The notes: a model not told the origin generated them from the letters alone. A stretch of DNA of 44,599 bases from Paracoccaceae bacterium (GCA_002708925.1 PAPN01000058.1:1-44599); one strand, 5' to 3'. Shown: positions 34,519 to 43,248, counted from the first letter of the stretch. Numbers and translations: made by a program.

Positions 34519-35130
34519 ATGTTCTACGAACCCAAAGACGGCCACGATCTGCCGCATAACCCGTTCAACGCAATCGTGACGCCCCGGCCTATTGGATGGG
34601 TGTCCACGCGCGGCGCCAATGGCGTGGACAATCTGGCGCCCTATTCCTTTTTCAATGCGGTGGCTTATACCCCGCCTCAGGTGATGTTTGCCTCGACCGG
34701 GGTAAAGCCCGATCAGGTAGACGCCAAGGACAGCGTGGCCAATATCCGCGACACCGGGGTTTTCGCAATGAATGTGGTGTCCTATGCGCTGCGCGATGCG
34801 ATGAACGCCAGCTCGCAATCGCTGCCCGCCGATCAGGATGAATTCACCCATGCGGGCCTGGAAAAGGCCCAGTGCCGCACGATTGATTGCCCCTATGTGG
34901 CCGCCGCCCCCGCCGTTCTGGAATGCAAGCTTAGCCAGATCGTGCCGCTGCGGGGGGACACCAACACCATGATCATCGGCGAGGTCACAGGCATCCATAT
35001 GCGCGACGACTGTATCAAGGACGGCATTTTCGACGTCAGCAGCTTCAGCCCTCTGTCGCGTCTGGGCTATCGCGATTACGCAGCCATAACCGAGCTGTTC
35101 GCGCTCTCGCGCCCTGACGACACCCGCTAA
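34519..35130 (+). CDS. Flavin reductase-like domain protein
   Basis: The 203-residue protein has the split-barrel FMN-binding fold. VTPRPIGWVSTRGANGVDNLAPYSFFNAVAYTPP is the flavin reductase-like signature (residues about 20-53), followed by KDSVANIRDTGVFAMNVVS. Members either reduce free FMN/FAD with NAD(P)H for a partner monooxygenase or carry bound flavin; no partner oxygenase is adjacent, although PobA in this window has its own flavin. GAGGGCAG lies ahead of the ATG. mtnP follows 68 bp downstream. Confidence 0.88.
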   Translation: MFYEPKDGHDLPHNPFNAIVTPRPIGWVSTRGANGVDNLAPYSFFNAVAYTPPQVMFASTGVKPDQVDAKDSVANIRDTGVFAMNVVSYALRDAMNASSQSLPADQDEFTHAGLEKAQCRTIDCPYVAAAPAVLECKLSQIVPLRGDTNTMIIGEVTGIHMRDDCIKDGIFDVSSFSPLSRLGYRDYAAITELFALSRPDDTR

Positions 35131-35198
35131 GCCCTTGCGCCTTTGCCGGCGCTGGGACACCATCATTTGCAATAGGTTTTCAGATAAAGGCACAGCAC

Positions 35199-36071
35199 AT
35201 GCAGACCACTATCGGCATTATCGGCGGATCGGGCATCTATGACATCGACGGGCTGGAGGACGCCAAATGGGTCAGCGTGGACACGCCCTGGGGCGCGCCC
35301 TCGGATCAGATCCTGACGGGGATGCTGGACGGGGTGAAAATGTGCTTTCTGCCGCGTCACGGGCGGGGGCACGTGCATTCGCCCAGCTCGGTGCCGTATC
35401 GCGCCAATATCGACGCGCTCAAACGGCTGGGGGTGACGGATGCGGTGGCCGTATCCGCCTGCGGATCCTTCCGCGAGCAAATGGCGCCCGGGGATTTCGT
35501 GATCGTCGATCAGTTCATTGACCGGACATTCGCGCGGGAAAAATCCTTCTTCGGGACGGGCTGCGTGGCGCATGTGTCCGTCGCCCACCCCACCTGTCCG
35601 CGCCTGTCCGAGGCCTGTTATACCGCAGCCAAGGACGCCGGGATCAATGTTCATATGGGCGGCACCTATCTGGCGATGGAAGGCCCGCAATTCAGCACCC
35701 TGGCCGAATCGAAAATGTACCGCGAAAGCTGGGGCTGCGATGTGATCGGCATGACCAACATGCCCGAGGCCAAATTGGCCCGCGAGGCCGAGCTGTGCTA
35801 TGCCTCGGTTGCGATGGTCACCGATTACGACAGCTGGCACCCGGATCATGGCGAGGTCGATATTTCCGACATCATCGCCACGCTGACCGGCAACGCCGAC
35901 AAGGGCCGCAACATGGTGCGCCGCCTGCCTGCCCTGCTGGGCGCGGACCGACAGGATTGCCCGCATGGCTGCGATAAGGCGCTGGAGTTCGCCCTCCTGA
36001 CCGCCCCCGAAAAACGAGACCCCGCCTTGGTGGCGAAACTGGACGCGGTGGCCGGCCGGGTTCTGGGCTAA
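35199..36071 (+). CDS. mtnP: S-methyl-5'-thioadenosine phosphorylase MtnP
   Basis: MtnP cleaves methylthioadenosine, a by-product of polyamine and homoserine-lactone synthesis, to adenine and methylthioribose-1-phosphate. The 290-residue protein has IGIIGGSGIYDIDGLEDAKW at its start, the phosphate-binding LPRHGRGHVHSPS, SACGSFRE, MEGPQFSTLAESKMYR and GMTNMPEAKLAREAELCY, all standard for the family. The released adenine would be salvaged by Apt, encoded 1.2 kb downstream. The start has only a weak AGGCACAGCAC upstream. LysE follows 4 bp later. Confidence 0.93.
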   Translation: MQTTIGIIGGSGIYDIDGLEDAKWVSVDTPWGAPSDQILTGMLDGVKMCFLPRHGRGHVHSPSSVPYRANIDALKRLGVTDAVAVSACGSFREQMAPGDFVIVDQFIDRTFAREKSFFGTGCVAHVSVAHPTCPRLSEACYTAAKDAGINVHMGGTYLAMEGPQFSTLAESKMYRESWGCDVIGMTNMPEAKLAREAELCYASVAMVTDYDSWHPDHGEVDISDIIATLTGNADKGRNMVRRLPALLGADRQDCPHGCDKALEFALLTAPEKRDPALVAKLDAVAGRVLG

Positions 36072-36075
36072 GCGC

Positions 36076-36705
36076 ATGGACCTGAATGTCTGGTTGTCCT
36101 TCGTGGCTGCGTCCGTGGCGCTGCTGATCATCCCCGGCCCGACGGTTTTGCTGGTGCTAAGCTATGCCATCAGCCAGGGGCGCCGCGTTGCGCTTGCCAC
36201 TGTGGCCGGAGTCGCGCTGGGGGATCTGGTGGCGATGACGGCCTCTTTGCTGGGGCTGGGCGCGATCATCATGACCTCGGCGCTGGCGTTTAGCGTTTTG
36301 AAATGGGTCGGCGCGGCCTATCTGATCTGGCTGGGCCTGAAAATGCTGCGCAGCGCCAAACACGCCCGGCTAGAGGATATGCCAGACCCCGCCCCAGGCA
36401 ATGGCCGCCGCGTGATGGGCCATGCGGCGCTTGTCACCGCGTTAAACCCCAAGGGAATCGGGTTTTTCATCGCCTTTGTGCCGCAATTCGTGAATCCCAA
36501 TGCGCAGCTGGCCCCGCAATTTGCCGTGATAATCGCCACCTTCATTGGCCTGTCGATCCTGGTTGCGCTGGTCTACACGCTTCTGGCGGACAGGCTGCGC
36601 GCACGGATACGCCGCCCCTCGGTGCAGCAATGGCTGACCCGAACCGGCGGGATGACATTGATCGGAATGGGGCTGTTCACGGCCACTTTGCGCCGGGCCA
36701 GCTGA
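36076..36705 (+). CDS. LysE-family amino acid exporter
   Basis: A 209-residue membrane protein with about six hydrophobic helices, of the LysE/RhtB family. LLIIPGPTVLLVLSYAISQGRR is the conserved first helix and loop, then GVALGDLVAMTASLLGLGAI, WVGAAYLIWLGLKMLRS and TALNPKGIGFFIAFVPQFVN. These proteins export amino acids such as lysine, homoserine or threonine, or homoserine lactones. It begins 4 bp after mtnP and is likely co-transcribed with it. The exact substrate is not evident. Confidence 0.92.
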   Translation: MDLNVWLSFVAASVALLIIPGPTVLLVLSYAISQGRRVALATVAGVALGDLVAMTASLLGLGAIIMTSALAFSVLKWVGAAYLIWLGLKMLRSAKHARLEDMPDPAPGNGRRVMGHAALVTALNPKGIGFFIAFVPQFVNPNAQLAPQFAVIIATFIGLSILVALVYTLLADRLRARIRRPSVQQWLTRTGGMTLIGMGLFTATLRRAS

Positions 36706-36727
36706 TCGCGCCCCGGTGGGGGCCCGC

Positions 36728-36913
36728 CTAATCGCTGTTCTGTTTCATAAAAGACCGGATAAACCCGCGAATTTCGCGGGCCGCGCTGGTGTCCATGTCT
36801 TTGCACAGCTCGACAAAGGCGTCGCGCTCTTCCTTGTCCAGACGCAGCACCAGCTGGCTGTCTTTCTTGCCCGATTTCTTCGAGTCTTTCTTTCCCAAGG
36901 CGGTAATCCCCAA
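36728..36913 (-). CDS. Small ribbon-helix-helix DNA-binding protein
   Basis: The 61-residue protein reads as a basic tail (GKKDSKKSGKKD) followed by a ribbon-helix-helix fold: strand SQLVLRL, helix A DKEERDAFVELCKDM, turn DTSA, helix B AREIRGFIRSFMKQN. Dimers of such proteins insert the strand pair into the major groove of palindromic operators, and many are autoregulators or antitoxins. The start is TTG at 36913, or TTG at 36898 behind GGGGAT. A minus-strand TATAAT at 36954-36949 lies in a 31-bp dyad shared with the divergent 37-codon ORF. It is convergent with lysE. Confidence 0.75.
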   Translation of the reverse strand: MGITALGKKDSKKSGKKDSQLVLRLDKEERDAFVELCKDMDTSAAREIRGFIRSFMKQNSD

Positions 36914-36919
36914 TCCGGC

Positions 36920-36949
36920 TTGACATTTCGCACAGCATTTGTATATACA
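36920..36949 (+). promoter_or_regulatory. Strong sigma-70 promoter of the 37-codon ORF
   Basis: Perfect TTGACA (36920-36925) is followed 16 bp later by TATATA (36942-36947), or 18 bp later by TATACA (36944-36949). The predicted transcript would start near 36953 and have a leader of about 55 nt before the ORF. Confidence 0.75.
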
Positions 36950-36965
36950 TTATATATCCAAATGC
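36935..36965. promoter_or_regulatory. 31-bp dyad covering both -10 boxes (candidate operator)
   Basis: GCATTTG (36935-36941) and CAAATGC (36959-36965) are perfect inverted arms, and the symmetry continues inward through TATATA blocks. In total 13 of 15 opposing positions are complementary around 36950. It covers the plus-strand -10 (36942-36949) and a minus-strand TATAAT (36949-36954). The divergent ribbon-helix-helix protein is the obvious candidate ligand. Confidence 0.7.
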
Positions 36966-37007
36966 TGCACATGTTTTGCGGCATCGGCAAGAAAAAGGAA
37001 AGAGAAA

Positions 37008-37121
37008 ATGACGCTACAGGCAGCAAAATCCATGCTGGTGCGCGATCGGATGGATTGGCGCAAACCGCATGTTCCCTGGATTTCCATGCGGTTCTATCGG
37101 TTCTTTTCGAACGACCGCTAA
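37008..37121 (+). CDS. 37-residue basic, aromatic-rich small protein
   Basis: This short ORF encodes 37 residues and matches no family I know. It has eight Arg/Lys-type basic positions clustered as VRDRMDWRK and RFYR, plus two Trp, three Phe and one Tyr, mostly in the C-terminal half (VPWISMRFYRFFSND). It is strongly cationic and could bind membrane, RNA or a protein surface; it has no classical transmembrane helix. Coding is supported by an excellent AAGGAAAGAG ribosome site 4-9 bases before the ATG, a consensus promoter upstream and a terminator 15 bp past the stop. Alternatives are a leader peptide for apt attenuation or a small RNA with a chance ORF. Confidence 0.6.
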   Translation: MTLQAAKSMLVRDRMDWRKPHVPWISMRFYRFFSNDR

Positions 37122-37136
37122 ACAATTCCTGAAAAG

Positions 37137-37157
37137 CCGCCCCCAAGGGCGGTTTTT
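37137..37157 (+). terminator. Rho-independent terminator between the small ORF and apt
   Basis: CCGCCC (37137-37142) and GGGCGG (37147-37152) pair around CCAA and are followed by TTTTT. It closes the small-ORF transcript 78 bp before the apt start. Confidence 0.9.
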
Positions 37158-37235
37158 CCGTTCTGACGCCACGCGCCCCTTGCCCCGCCCTGCCCCATCC
37201 GCCAAACCTGTGCCGGGCACAGCAACGAGGGCACC

Positions 37236-37775
37236 ATGGCACCGCAAAAATCCGTCGCAGATTACATCCGCACCATTGTCGATTTCCCGCACGAGGGCAT
37301 CCTGTTTCGGGACGTGACCACTCTGTTCGCCGATCCGCGCGGGTTCCGGATGTGCGTGGACCAGCTGCTGCACCCCTATGCCGGTCAGCGAATCGACAAG
37401 GTTGTGGGGCTAGAGGCACGCGGCTTTATCCTGGGCGGGGCTGTCGCGCATCAGCTGGGCACCGGGTTCGTGCCGATCCGCAAGAAGGGTAAGCTGCCGC
37501 ACACCACCATCAGCGAAGAATACCAGCTGGAATATGGCGAAGCGATCGTCGAGATTCACGACGACGCGATCCAGCCGGGCGAAACCGTTCTGGTTGTCGA
37601 TGATCTGCTGGCCACCGGCGGCACCGCCGAGGCCGGGATCAAACTGGTAGAGCGCCTGGGCGGCCAGATCGTGGGCTGCGCCTTTGTCGTCGATCTGCCC
37701 GATCTGGGCGGGCGCAAACGGCTGGAGACTTTGGGCATGGAGGTCCATGCGCTCTGTGCTTTCGAGGGGCTATGA
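37236..37775 (+). CDS. apt: Adenine phosphoribosyltransferase Apt
   Basis: Apt makes AMP from adenine and PRPP, recycling the adenine released by MtnP. The 179-residue length is normal. [15 protein letters not shown] is the PRPP-binding motif, [19 protein letters not shown] the other hallmark, and [21 protein letters not shown] the flexible loop with catalytic residues. The start has only GAGGGCACC upstream. Transcription must come from the 78 bp after the terminator at 37157 or by read-through. The last 6 bp overlap the convergent FAD-oxidase gene. Confidence 0.94.
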   Translation: MAPQKSVADYIRTIVDFPHEGILFRDVTTLFADPRGFRMCVDQLLHPYAGQRIDKVVGLEARGFILGGAVAHQLGTGFVPIRKKGKLPHTTISEEYQLEYGEAIVEIHDDAIQPGETVLVVDDLLATGGTAEAGIKLVERLGGQIVGCAFVVDLPDLGGRKRLETLGMEVHALCAFEGL

Positions 37776-39191
37776 GCGCGCCCTCAGCACCGCCCCCGGA
37801 TTCATGATGCCATTGGGATCGAACAGATCCTTCAGCCCGCGCATCAATTGCAGCTTCACCGGGTCCGCATAGCGCTCCAGATCTGCGGTTTTCAGCCGCC
37901 CGACCCCGTGCTCGGCGCTGAAAGAGCCCTCCAGCGCGTGGACCAGCTCGTGCACGACACCCGAGATCGCGGCCTTCTGCGCGGCATATTCGGCACGGCT
38001 GCGGCCCTTGGCGGGGAACACGTTGTAATGCAGGTTCCCGTCCCCCAGATGCCCAAAGCAATTGATCCGATAATCCCCCATTTTTTCCAGCGCCGCGCCA
38101 GCGCGGGTGATGAAGTCTGGAATCAGCCCCAGTGGCACCGAAATATCGTGCGAACAGATCGAGCCCACCATCCGGTTCGCCTCGGGGATGCGTTCGCGCA
38201 CCTCCCAGAAGGCCGCACGCTGTGCCTCGGACTGGGCGATCAGCCCGTCCTGCACCAGACCGCGCTCAAAGGCATCGGCAAACAGGGTCTCCAGCGCCTC
38301 GGCCGGGTCGATCCCGCGCATTAGCCCGACGTCGATCAGCACGAACCATTCGGGCGGCGTGTCAAAGGGCTGCCGGACATCCGCAAGATGCTCGGCCAGG
38401 AAATCCAGCCCGGTGCGGTTGATCAGTTCAAAGGCGGAAATTCCCTCGGCCAGATGATCGCGCGCCAGCGCCAGCAGATCCAGCGCATCCGAAGGGCTGG
38501 AGACCACCATCAGCGCCGTGCCCTCGGCTGCCGGACGGGGGCTTAGCCGCAGCGTGGCGGCGGTGATCACACCCAAAGTGCCCTCGGCTCCGATGAACAG
38601 ATCGCGCAGGTCATAGCCAGTGTTATCCTTGCGCAAACGGCTGAGATTATTCAGGATTCGTCCGTCTGGCAGGACGGCCTCCAACCCCAGGCACAGCTCT
38701 CGCGTATTGCCATAACGCAGCACGTTCACCCCGCCAGCATTGGTGGACAGGCTGCCGCCAATCCGGGCCGAGCCCTTGGCCCCAAAGGACAGCGGAAACA
38801 GGCGATCAACGCCCCGAGCCGCCCCGTGCAAGTCCTGCAAAATGGCGCCGGCTTCGGCAATCATCAGGTTTTCCAAAGGGTAAAGCGCGCGCACCGCCGT
38901 CATCCGCTCTAGTGACAGAAGGATGGGTTTGGGGCCGTCCGGCATCACCTGGCCGCCCACCAGCCCGGTGCCGCCGCCATAAGGCACCACGCCCACACGG
39001 GCCGCATTGGCCAGCCGCAGCACCTGCGCCACCTGCTGCGCGGTTTGCGGGGCCACAACAGCGGCTGCCTGCCCCTGCCAGGTGCCGCGCGGCTCTTCCA
39101 CATAGGCGGGCGTCACGGGGCGCAGGGCCTTGGGCGGCAGCGCGTTTTCCAGCGAGGACAGAAAATCACAGGTCGCGTCGGTCAGGGTCAT
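37770..39191 (-). CDS. FAD-linked 2-hydroxyacid dehydrogenase (D-lactate/glycolate oxidase-like)
   Basis: A 473-residue flavoprotein with the PCMH-type FAD domain ([42 protein letters not shown]) and the FAD-oxidase C-terminal domain ([31 protein letters not shown]). The His and Glu/Asp of these motifs are active-site or metal ligands in D-lactate and D-2-hydroxyglutarate dehydrogenases. It oxidises a D-2-hydroxy acid and passes electrons to an acceptor such as a quinone or cytochrome; GlcD, Dld-like and D-2-hydroxyglutarate dehydrogenase remain possible. The start is the ATG with GGAGCAGA upstream; a 67-codon extension upstream is not conserved. Last gene of the minus-strand block. Confidence 0.88.
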   Translation of the reverse strand: MTLTDATCDFLSSLENALPPKALRPVTPAYVEEPRGTWQGQAAAVVAPQTAQQVAQVLRLANAARVGVVPYGGGTGLVGGQVMPDGPKPILLSLERMTAVRALYPLENLMIAEAGAILQDLHGAARGVDRLFPLSFGAKGSARIGGSLSTNAGGVNVLRYGNTRELCLGLEAVLPDGRILNNLSRLRKDNTGYDLRDLFIGAEGTLGVITAATLRLSPRPAAEGTALMVVSSPSDALDLLALARDHLAEGISAFELINRTGLDFLAEHLADVRQPFDTPPEWFVLIDVGLMRGIDPAEALETLFADAFERGLVQDGLIAQSEAQRAAFWEVRERIPEANRMVGSICSHDISVPLGLIPDFITRAGAALEKMGDYRINCFGHLGDGNLHYNVFPAKGRSRAEYAAQKAAISGVVHELVHALEGSFSAEHGVGRLKTADLERYADPVKLQLMRGLKDLFDPNGIMNPGAVLRARS

Positions 39192-39237
39192 GTTCTGCTC
39201 CTTAGCATGGCGGGTCCGGTGCACAAACCACGCTCCA

Positions 39238-39828
39238 TCACGCCTGGCCCACCTCGGTCCGGCCCCGCCGGTCCATCCGCAGGCAGGCATACAGAACATG
39301 CGTGCGCCACCGCCCGTCGATCTGCAAATAGGACTGGGCCACGCCCTCGTATTTGAACCCTGCCTTTTCCAGAACCCCACGCGAAGCGGCATTCTCAGGC
39401 AGGCAGGCGGCCTCGACCCGGCTCAGATCCAGCTTATGAAAGGCATAGTGCACGACGGACTGAATGGTTTCACGCATATAGCCCTGGCGGGCATAGGGTT
39501 CGCCGATCCAATAGCCCAGCGTGCCGGCCTGCGCGGGGCCGCGGCGGATGTTATCCAGCGTGATGGCCCCCAGCAGCGCCTGATCGGCGCGCCGGATCAG
39601 GAACAGCGGTAGGGCCGAGCCATTACCGATGGACCGCTGCGCCCAGTAGACACGATTGGTAAAGGCCTTGCGCGCCAGATGATCGGTGGCCCAGGTGGGT
39701 TCCCACGGTTGCAGGAACTCGCGGCTGTGCAGGCGCAAGGATGTCCAGTCGCGATAGTCGGAATGCAGCGGAGGGCGCAGCGTCATGCGCTCGGTTTCGA
39801 TCCGAACCTTCCGCTTGCCCAGGATCAT
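39238..39828 (-). CDS. RimJ/RimL-type N-acetyltransferase
   Basis: The 196-residue protein belongs to the GNAT branch that acetylates ribosomal protein N termini. RIETERMTLRPPLHSDYRDWTSLR is the typical N terminus. LGYWIGEPYARQGYMRETIQ is the acetyl-CoA site and RVEAACLPENAASRGVLEKAGFKYEG the following motif, both as in RimJ. The substrate may be a ribosomal protein or another N terminus. Its start overlaps the M16 peptidase stop by one base (TGATG), so it is translationally coupled to it. Confidence 0.9.
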   Translation of the reverse strand: MILGKRKVRIETERMTLRPPLHSDYRDWTSLRLHSREFLQPWEPTWATDHLARKAFTNRVYWAQRSIGNGSALPLFLIRRADQALLGAITLDNIRRGPAQAGTLGYWIGEPYARQGYMRETIQSVVHYAFHKLDLSRVEAACLPENAASRGVLEKAGFKYEGVAQSYLQIDGRWRTHVLYACLRMDRRGRTEVGQA

Positions 39829-41090
39829 CAGGCCGCACGCCTTTGCTGCAAATCCTCCAGGCTGGGGGCCTGCGCGACCGGGCCATAAAGCGCCAGCGCG
39901 GCGGGGGCCTGCACGGCCATGACCTCGGCAAAGTTTTTCACATCCTGCGTGCTGACCGCGTCGATTTTCTGCACGACCTCATCCAATTCGGGCACGCGGC
40001 CCCAGATCTGGATCATCCGCGCCAGACGTTCCGCCCGGTTCGAGGGGCTTTCCAGCCCCATCAGCAGCCCGGCCTTCATCTGGGCGCGGGCGCGGGCGAC
40101 CTCGGCATCGCTCATGTCCTCGGCTGCGCGTTTCATCTCATCCAGGGTGACCAGCGACAGTTCGGCCAGTTGCTCGGCCGAGGTGCCGGCATAGACCGTC
40201 ATCATCCCGGTGTCCGAATAGGCGCCAGCCTGGGCAAAGATCGTATAGCACAGCCCGCGCTTTTCGCGGATTTCCTGAAACAGGCGGCTGGACATGCCCC
40301 CGCCCAGAGCATTCGCATAAATCTGCGCGGCGTGGATCGTGGCATCGCCATAGTTGGGGCTTTCGAACCCGATGGCGAAATGAGCCTGCTCCAGCGCTTT
40401 CTCGGTCCGGGTTTCGCCGCCATGGAACCGCGCCTGAACGGGCGCGACATTGATCAGGGGCGACAGATGGCCGAACAGCTTTTCCGCTTCGCGCACCAGC
40501 GCATCGTGATCCACCGCGCCCGCCGCGGACAAGATCATCTGACCCGGCCCATATTGTTCCGCCACGAAACCGGCCAGATCCTGACGCGAGAAGGCGCTGA
40601 CACGCTCGACCGGGCCCAGAATGGTGCGGCCCAGCGGCTGATCGGGATAGGCTTTTTCCTGCAACCAATCGAAAATGATGTCGTCGGGCGTGTCCATCGA
40701 CTGCCCGATTTCCTGCAAGATCACACCGCGTTCGATTTCAATCTCGCGCGGGTCAAAGACCGGGTTCAGCACGATGTCTGCGATCACGTCCAGCGCCAGC
40801 GGCACATCCGCCTGCAAGACACGGGCGTAATAGGCCGTCACCTCACGCGAGGTATAGGCGTTCATATAGCCGCCCACATCCTCGATCTCTTCGGCGATTT
40901 GCAGCGCGCTGCGCCGTTTCGTGCCCTTGAACGCCATGTGTTCCAGAAAATGCGCAATGCCGTTCTGTTCCACCCGTTCGTGGCGCCCGCCCGCCAGAAC
41001 CCACAGCCCGATCGAGGCCGATTGCAGCCCCGGCATGTGTTCAGTGACAATACGAAAACCGTTGGACAGGGTGTGCAGTTGGACCGTCAA
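39828..41090 (-). CDS. M16 family zinc peptidase
   Basis: A 420-residue processing-peptidase-like protein. The inverted zinc motif H47-F-L-E50-H51 (AHFLEHMAFKGT) is intact, so this is the catalytic type. GGYMNAYTSREVTAYYARVL follows, and the C-terminal half repeats the fold (SSRLFQEIREKRGLCYTIFAQ). It probably degrades or processes peptides; mitochondrial MPP-beta is a relative. No signal peptide is evident. The start overlaps the thrC stop (ATGA), and the stop overlaps the acetyltransferase start. The M16-after-thrC arrangement is one I associate with Rhodobacterales. Confidence 0.92.
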   Translation of the reverse strand: MTVQLHTLSNGFRIVTEHMPGLQSASIGLWVLAGGRHERVEQNGIAHFLEHMAFKGTKRRSALQIAEEIEDVGGYMNAYTSREVTAYYARVLQADVPLALDVIADIVLNPVFDPREIEIERGVILQEIGQSMDTPDDIIFDWLQEKAYPDQPLGRTILGPVERVSAFSRQDLAGFVAEQYGPGQMILSAAGAVDHDALVREAEKLFGHLSPLINVAPVQARFHGGETRTEKALEQAHFAIGFESPNYGDATIHAAQIYANALGGGMSSRLFQEIREKRGLCYTIFAQAGAYSDTGMMTVYAGTSAEQLAELSLVTLDEMKRAAEDMSDAEVARARAQMKAGLLMGLESPSNRAERLARMIQIWGRVPELDEVVQKIDAVSTQDVKNFAEVMAVQAPAALALYGPVAQAPSLEDLQQRRAA

Positions 41091-42475
41091 TTCTGGATAC
41101 GCTCGCGGATCAGGGATTCCAGGGCGGCCAGATCGTTGCCGATCTCGGTTACCCGTTCGGCACGCTCATACAGGTCGCCCATGCGCGCTGGCAAGTCCGG
41201 ATGCACGCCTGTGGCCTGTTTCACCGCTGCGGGGAATTTCGCCGGGTGGGCGGTGGACAGGGTGATCATCGGCACATCGGCCTGGCGCTGTTCATTCGCC
41301 ACCTTGACGGCGACGGCGGTGTGCGGGCACATCAGCTGGCCCGTGGTGGCGAACATGTCGGTGATCGTGGCGCTGGTTTCTGCTTCCGAGCAGTTGCCGG
41401 AATCGAACAGTTCCTGAAGCGCCTGCAAAGCGCCCTGGCTGACGGTGAAGCCGCCATTTTTCAGCTCGTCCATCAGTTGGCTGACCGCAGCGCCATCCTG
41501 CCCGTAGGCATAGAACAACGCGCGTTCGAAATTCGAGGACACCTGAATATCCATCGACGGGCTGATCGAGGGGATCACGCCATCGGGACGATATTCGCCG
41601 GTGCTCAGGCAGCGGTGCAGGATGTCGTTCTGGTTCGTCGCAATCACCAGGCGGTCGATGGGCAGGCCCATGCGTTTGGCGATGTAGCCCGCGAAAATGT
41701 CACCGAAGTTGCCGGTGGGCACGGTGAAGCTGACCTTGCGATCCGGCGCGCCCAGGGCCACGGCGGAATAGAAATAGTAGACAACCTGCGCCAGCACGCG
41801 CGCCCAGTTGATCGAGTTCACGCCCGCCAATTTCACCCCATCGCGGAAGTCGAAGTCGTTGAACATGTCCTTCACGCGGGCCTGACAATCGTCGAAATGG
41901 CCCTCGACCGCCAGCGCATGCACGTTGGCCTCGGCCGGGGTGGTCATCTGACGGCGCTGCACCTCGGAGACACGACCATTGGGGAACAGGATGAACACAT
42001 CGACGGCGTCCAGACCTTTGAACGCCTCGATCGCGGCCGAGCCGGTATCGCCCGAGGTCGCGCCAACGATGGTCACCCGGCTGCCGTTGCGTTTCAGCGC
42101 GGCCTGGAACAGCTGACCGATCAGCTGCATCGCGAAATCCTTGAAGGCCAGCGTGGGGCCGTGGAACAGCTCCAGCAGGAAATGGTTGGTGTCCAGCTGC
42201 ACCATCGGCGCACGCGCGGTGTGGCCGAAACCGGCATAGGCCTTGGCAATGATCTCTTTGAACTCGGCATCCGTGAACGTGTCGCCGATATAGGGGCGCA
42301 TGATGCGGAAGGCGGTTTCTTCGTAGGACAGGCCGGATAGAGCCGCAATCTCGTCCTTCGTCATCGTGGGGATGGTTTCGGGGACATACAGACCGCCATC
42401 GCGGGCCAGCCCGGTCAGCATCGCCTCTTCGAAATTCAGGACGGGGGCTTGACCCCGTGTCGATACGTATTTCAC
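41087..42475 (-). CDS. thrC: Threonine synthase ThrC
   Basis: ThrC converts O-phosphohomoserine to threonine with PLP, completing the branch that LysC begins in this window. The 462-residue class fits the longer ThrC type. RGQAPVLNFEEAMLTGLARDGGLYVP is the usual N terminus. The PLP Lys is K112 in HGPTLAFKDF, and VGATSGDTGSAAIEAF binds the phosphate. The start is GTG at 42475, which overlaps the surf1 stop as GTGA and has AAAGGGAAAGAAC upstream. It is translationally linked to surf1 and to the M16 gene. Confidence 0.95.
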   Translation of the reverse strand: MKYVSTRGQAPVLNFEEAMLTGLARDGGLYVPETIPTMTKDEIAALSGLSYEETAFRIMRPYIGDTFTDAEFKEIIAKAYAGFGHTARAPMVQLDTNHFLLELFHGPTLAFKDFAMQLIGQLFQAALKRNGSRVTIVGATSGDTGSAAIEAFKGLDAVDVFILFPNGRVSEVQRRQMTTPAEANVHALAVEGHFDDCQARVKDMFNDFDFRDGVKLAGVNSINWARVLAQVVYYFYSAVALGAPDRKVSFTVPTGNFGDIFAGYIAKRMGLPIDRLVIATNQNDILHRCLSTGEYRPDGVIPSISPSMDIQVSSNFERALFYAYGQDGAAVSQLMDELKNGGFTVSQGALQALQELFDSGNCSEAETSATITDMFATTGQLMCPHTAVAVKVANEQRQADVPMITLSTAHPAKFPAAVKQATGVHPDLPARMGDLYERAERVTEIGNDLAALESLIRERIQN

Positions 42476-43155
42476 TGTTCTTTCCCTTTCGCGGGTTTCC
42501 TCTGGCGCCACAGGAACAGCGCCAGCATCGCCGTCCAGACGGCGGCCAAGCCGAACCATTGCACGGCATATCCAAAATGGTTGTTCGGGATGCCCTCGGT
42601 CCCGACCGGCAGGGGCGAGACGGGGCTGTCATCGAAAGATGTCTGCCGAGCGACCAGCAACACAGGCTGCGTGCCCAGGGCCTGCGCCAGCACATCCACA
42701 TCGCGGGCAAACCAGATATTGGCGGCGCGGTCGTCTTCCGGGGTAAAGAAGTCCCGCTCATCCGGCCAATGCAGATTGCCGGTGACGGTGACATTCTGGA
42801 AGGGCGGCTGGCGCGGCTCGGCCTCCAGCCGGACAAAGCCGCGATCCACCAGAATGCTGCGCCCGTCCAGCTCCATCGCGTTGATCAGACGATAGCCGGC
42901 GCCCTCGGATTTCTGGCTGACCAGCACGCGGATCGTGGGGGCCAGGATCGTGCCCGTCGCGGTGACGGGACGGAACAGGTCGTCCTGGGGGCTCGGCTGA
43001 TCGGGGACGGCGACGGGGGCGTCATTGATCCGGGCCTCGATCTGGGCCAGAACGCCCTCTTTCCAGACCATACGGTCCAGCTGCCAGAACCCCAGCCACA
43101 GCAGGATCCCAGCGCCGATCAGGCCAAAGATCAAAGGCAGAAGGATGCGGCGCAT
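42472..43155 (-). CDS. SURF1 family cytochrome oxidase assembly protein
   Basis: SURF1 helps insert heme a into subunit I of cytochrome c oxidase. The 227-residue protein has the expected two membrane helices, one at residues about 5-22 (LLPLIFGLIGAGILLWLG) and one near the C terminus (QWFGLAAVWTAMLALFLW), with a periplasmic domain between them. FWQLDR after the first helix, VDRGFV in the middle and NNHFGYAVQWFGLA at the end are conserved. AAGGGACACG precedes the ATG. A terminator-like hairpin separates it from ctaE. Confidence 0.92.
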   Translation of the reverse strand: MRRILLPLIFGLIGAGILLWLGFWQLDRMVWKEGVLAQIEARINDAPVAVPDQPSPQDDLFRPVTATGTILAPTIRVLVSQKSEGAGYRLINAMELDGRSILVDRGFVRLEAEPRQPPFQNVTVTGNLHWPDERDFFTPEDDRAANIWFARDVDVLAQALGTQPVLLVARQTSFDDSPVSPLPVGTEGIPNNHFGYAVQWFGLAAVWTAMLALFLWRQRKPAKGKEQ

Positions 43156-43169
43156 CGCGTGTCCCTTAG

Positions 43170-43200
43170 AAAACGAAAACGCACGAGGGGTTCCCCGTGC
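43170..43200 (-). terminator. Terminator-like hairpin between ctaE and surf1
   Basis: On the minus strand GCACGGGG and CCCC(T)CGTGC pair around AA and are followed by GTTTTCGTTTTC. It lies about 48 bp after the ctaE stop and just before surf1. It probably reduces expression of surf1-thrC relative to ctaE. Confidence 0.7.
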
Positions 43201-43248
43201 GCTTTGCTTTTTGCTGTTTATGAGCGGTTTTTCAACCACAAAGGCCCG

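Noticed and set aside
39741-41417. Open frame of 558 codons on the plus strand
   Set aside because: It lies antisense to the M16 peptidase and thrC, whose motifs are intact. Its product has the His/Gln/Arg-rich look of an antisense frame in GC-rich DNA.
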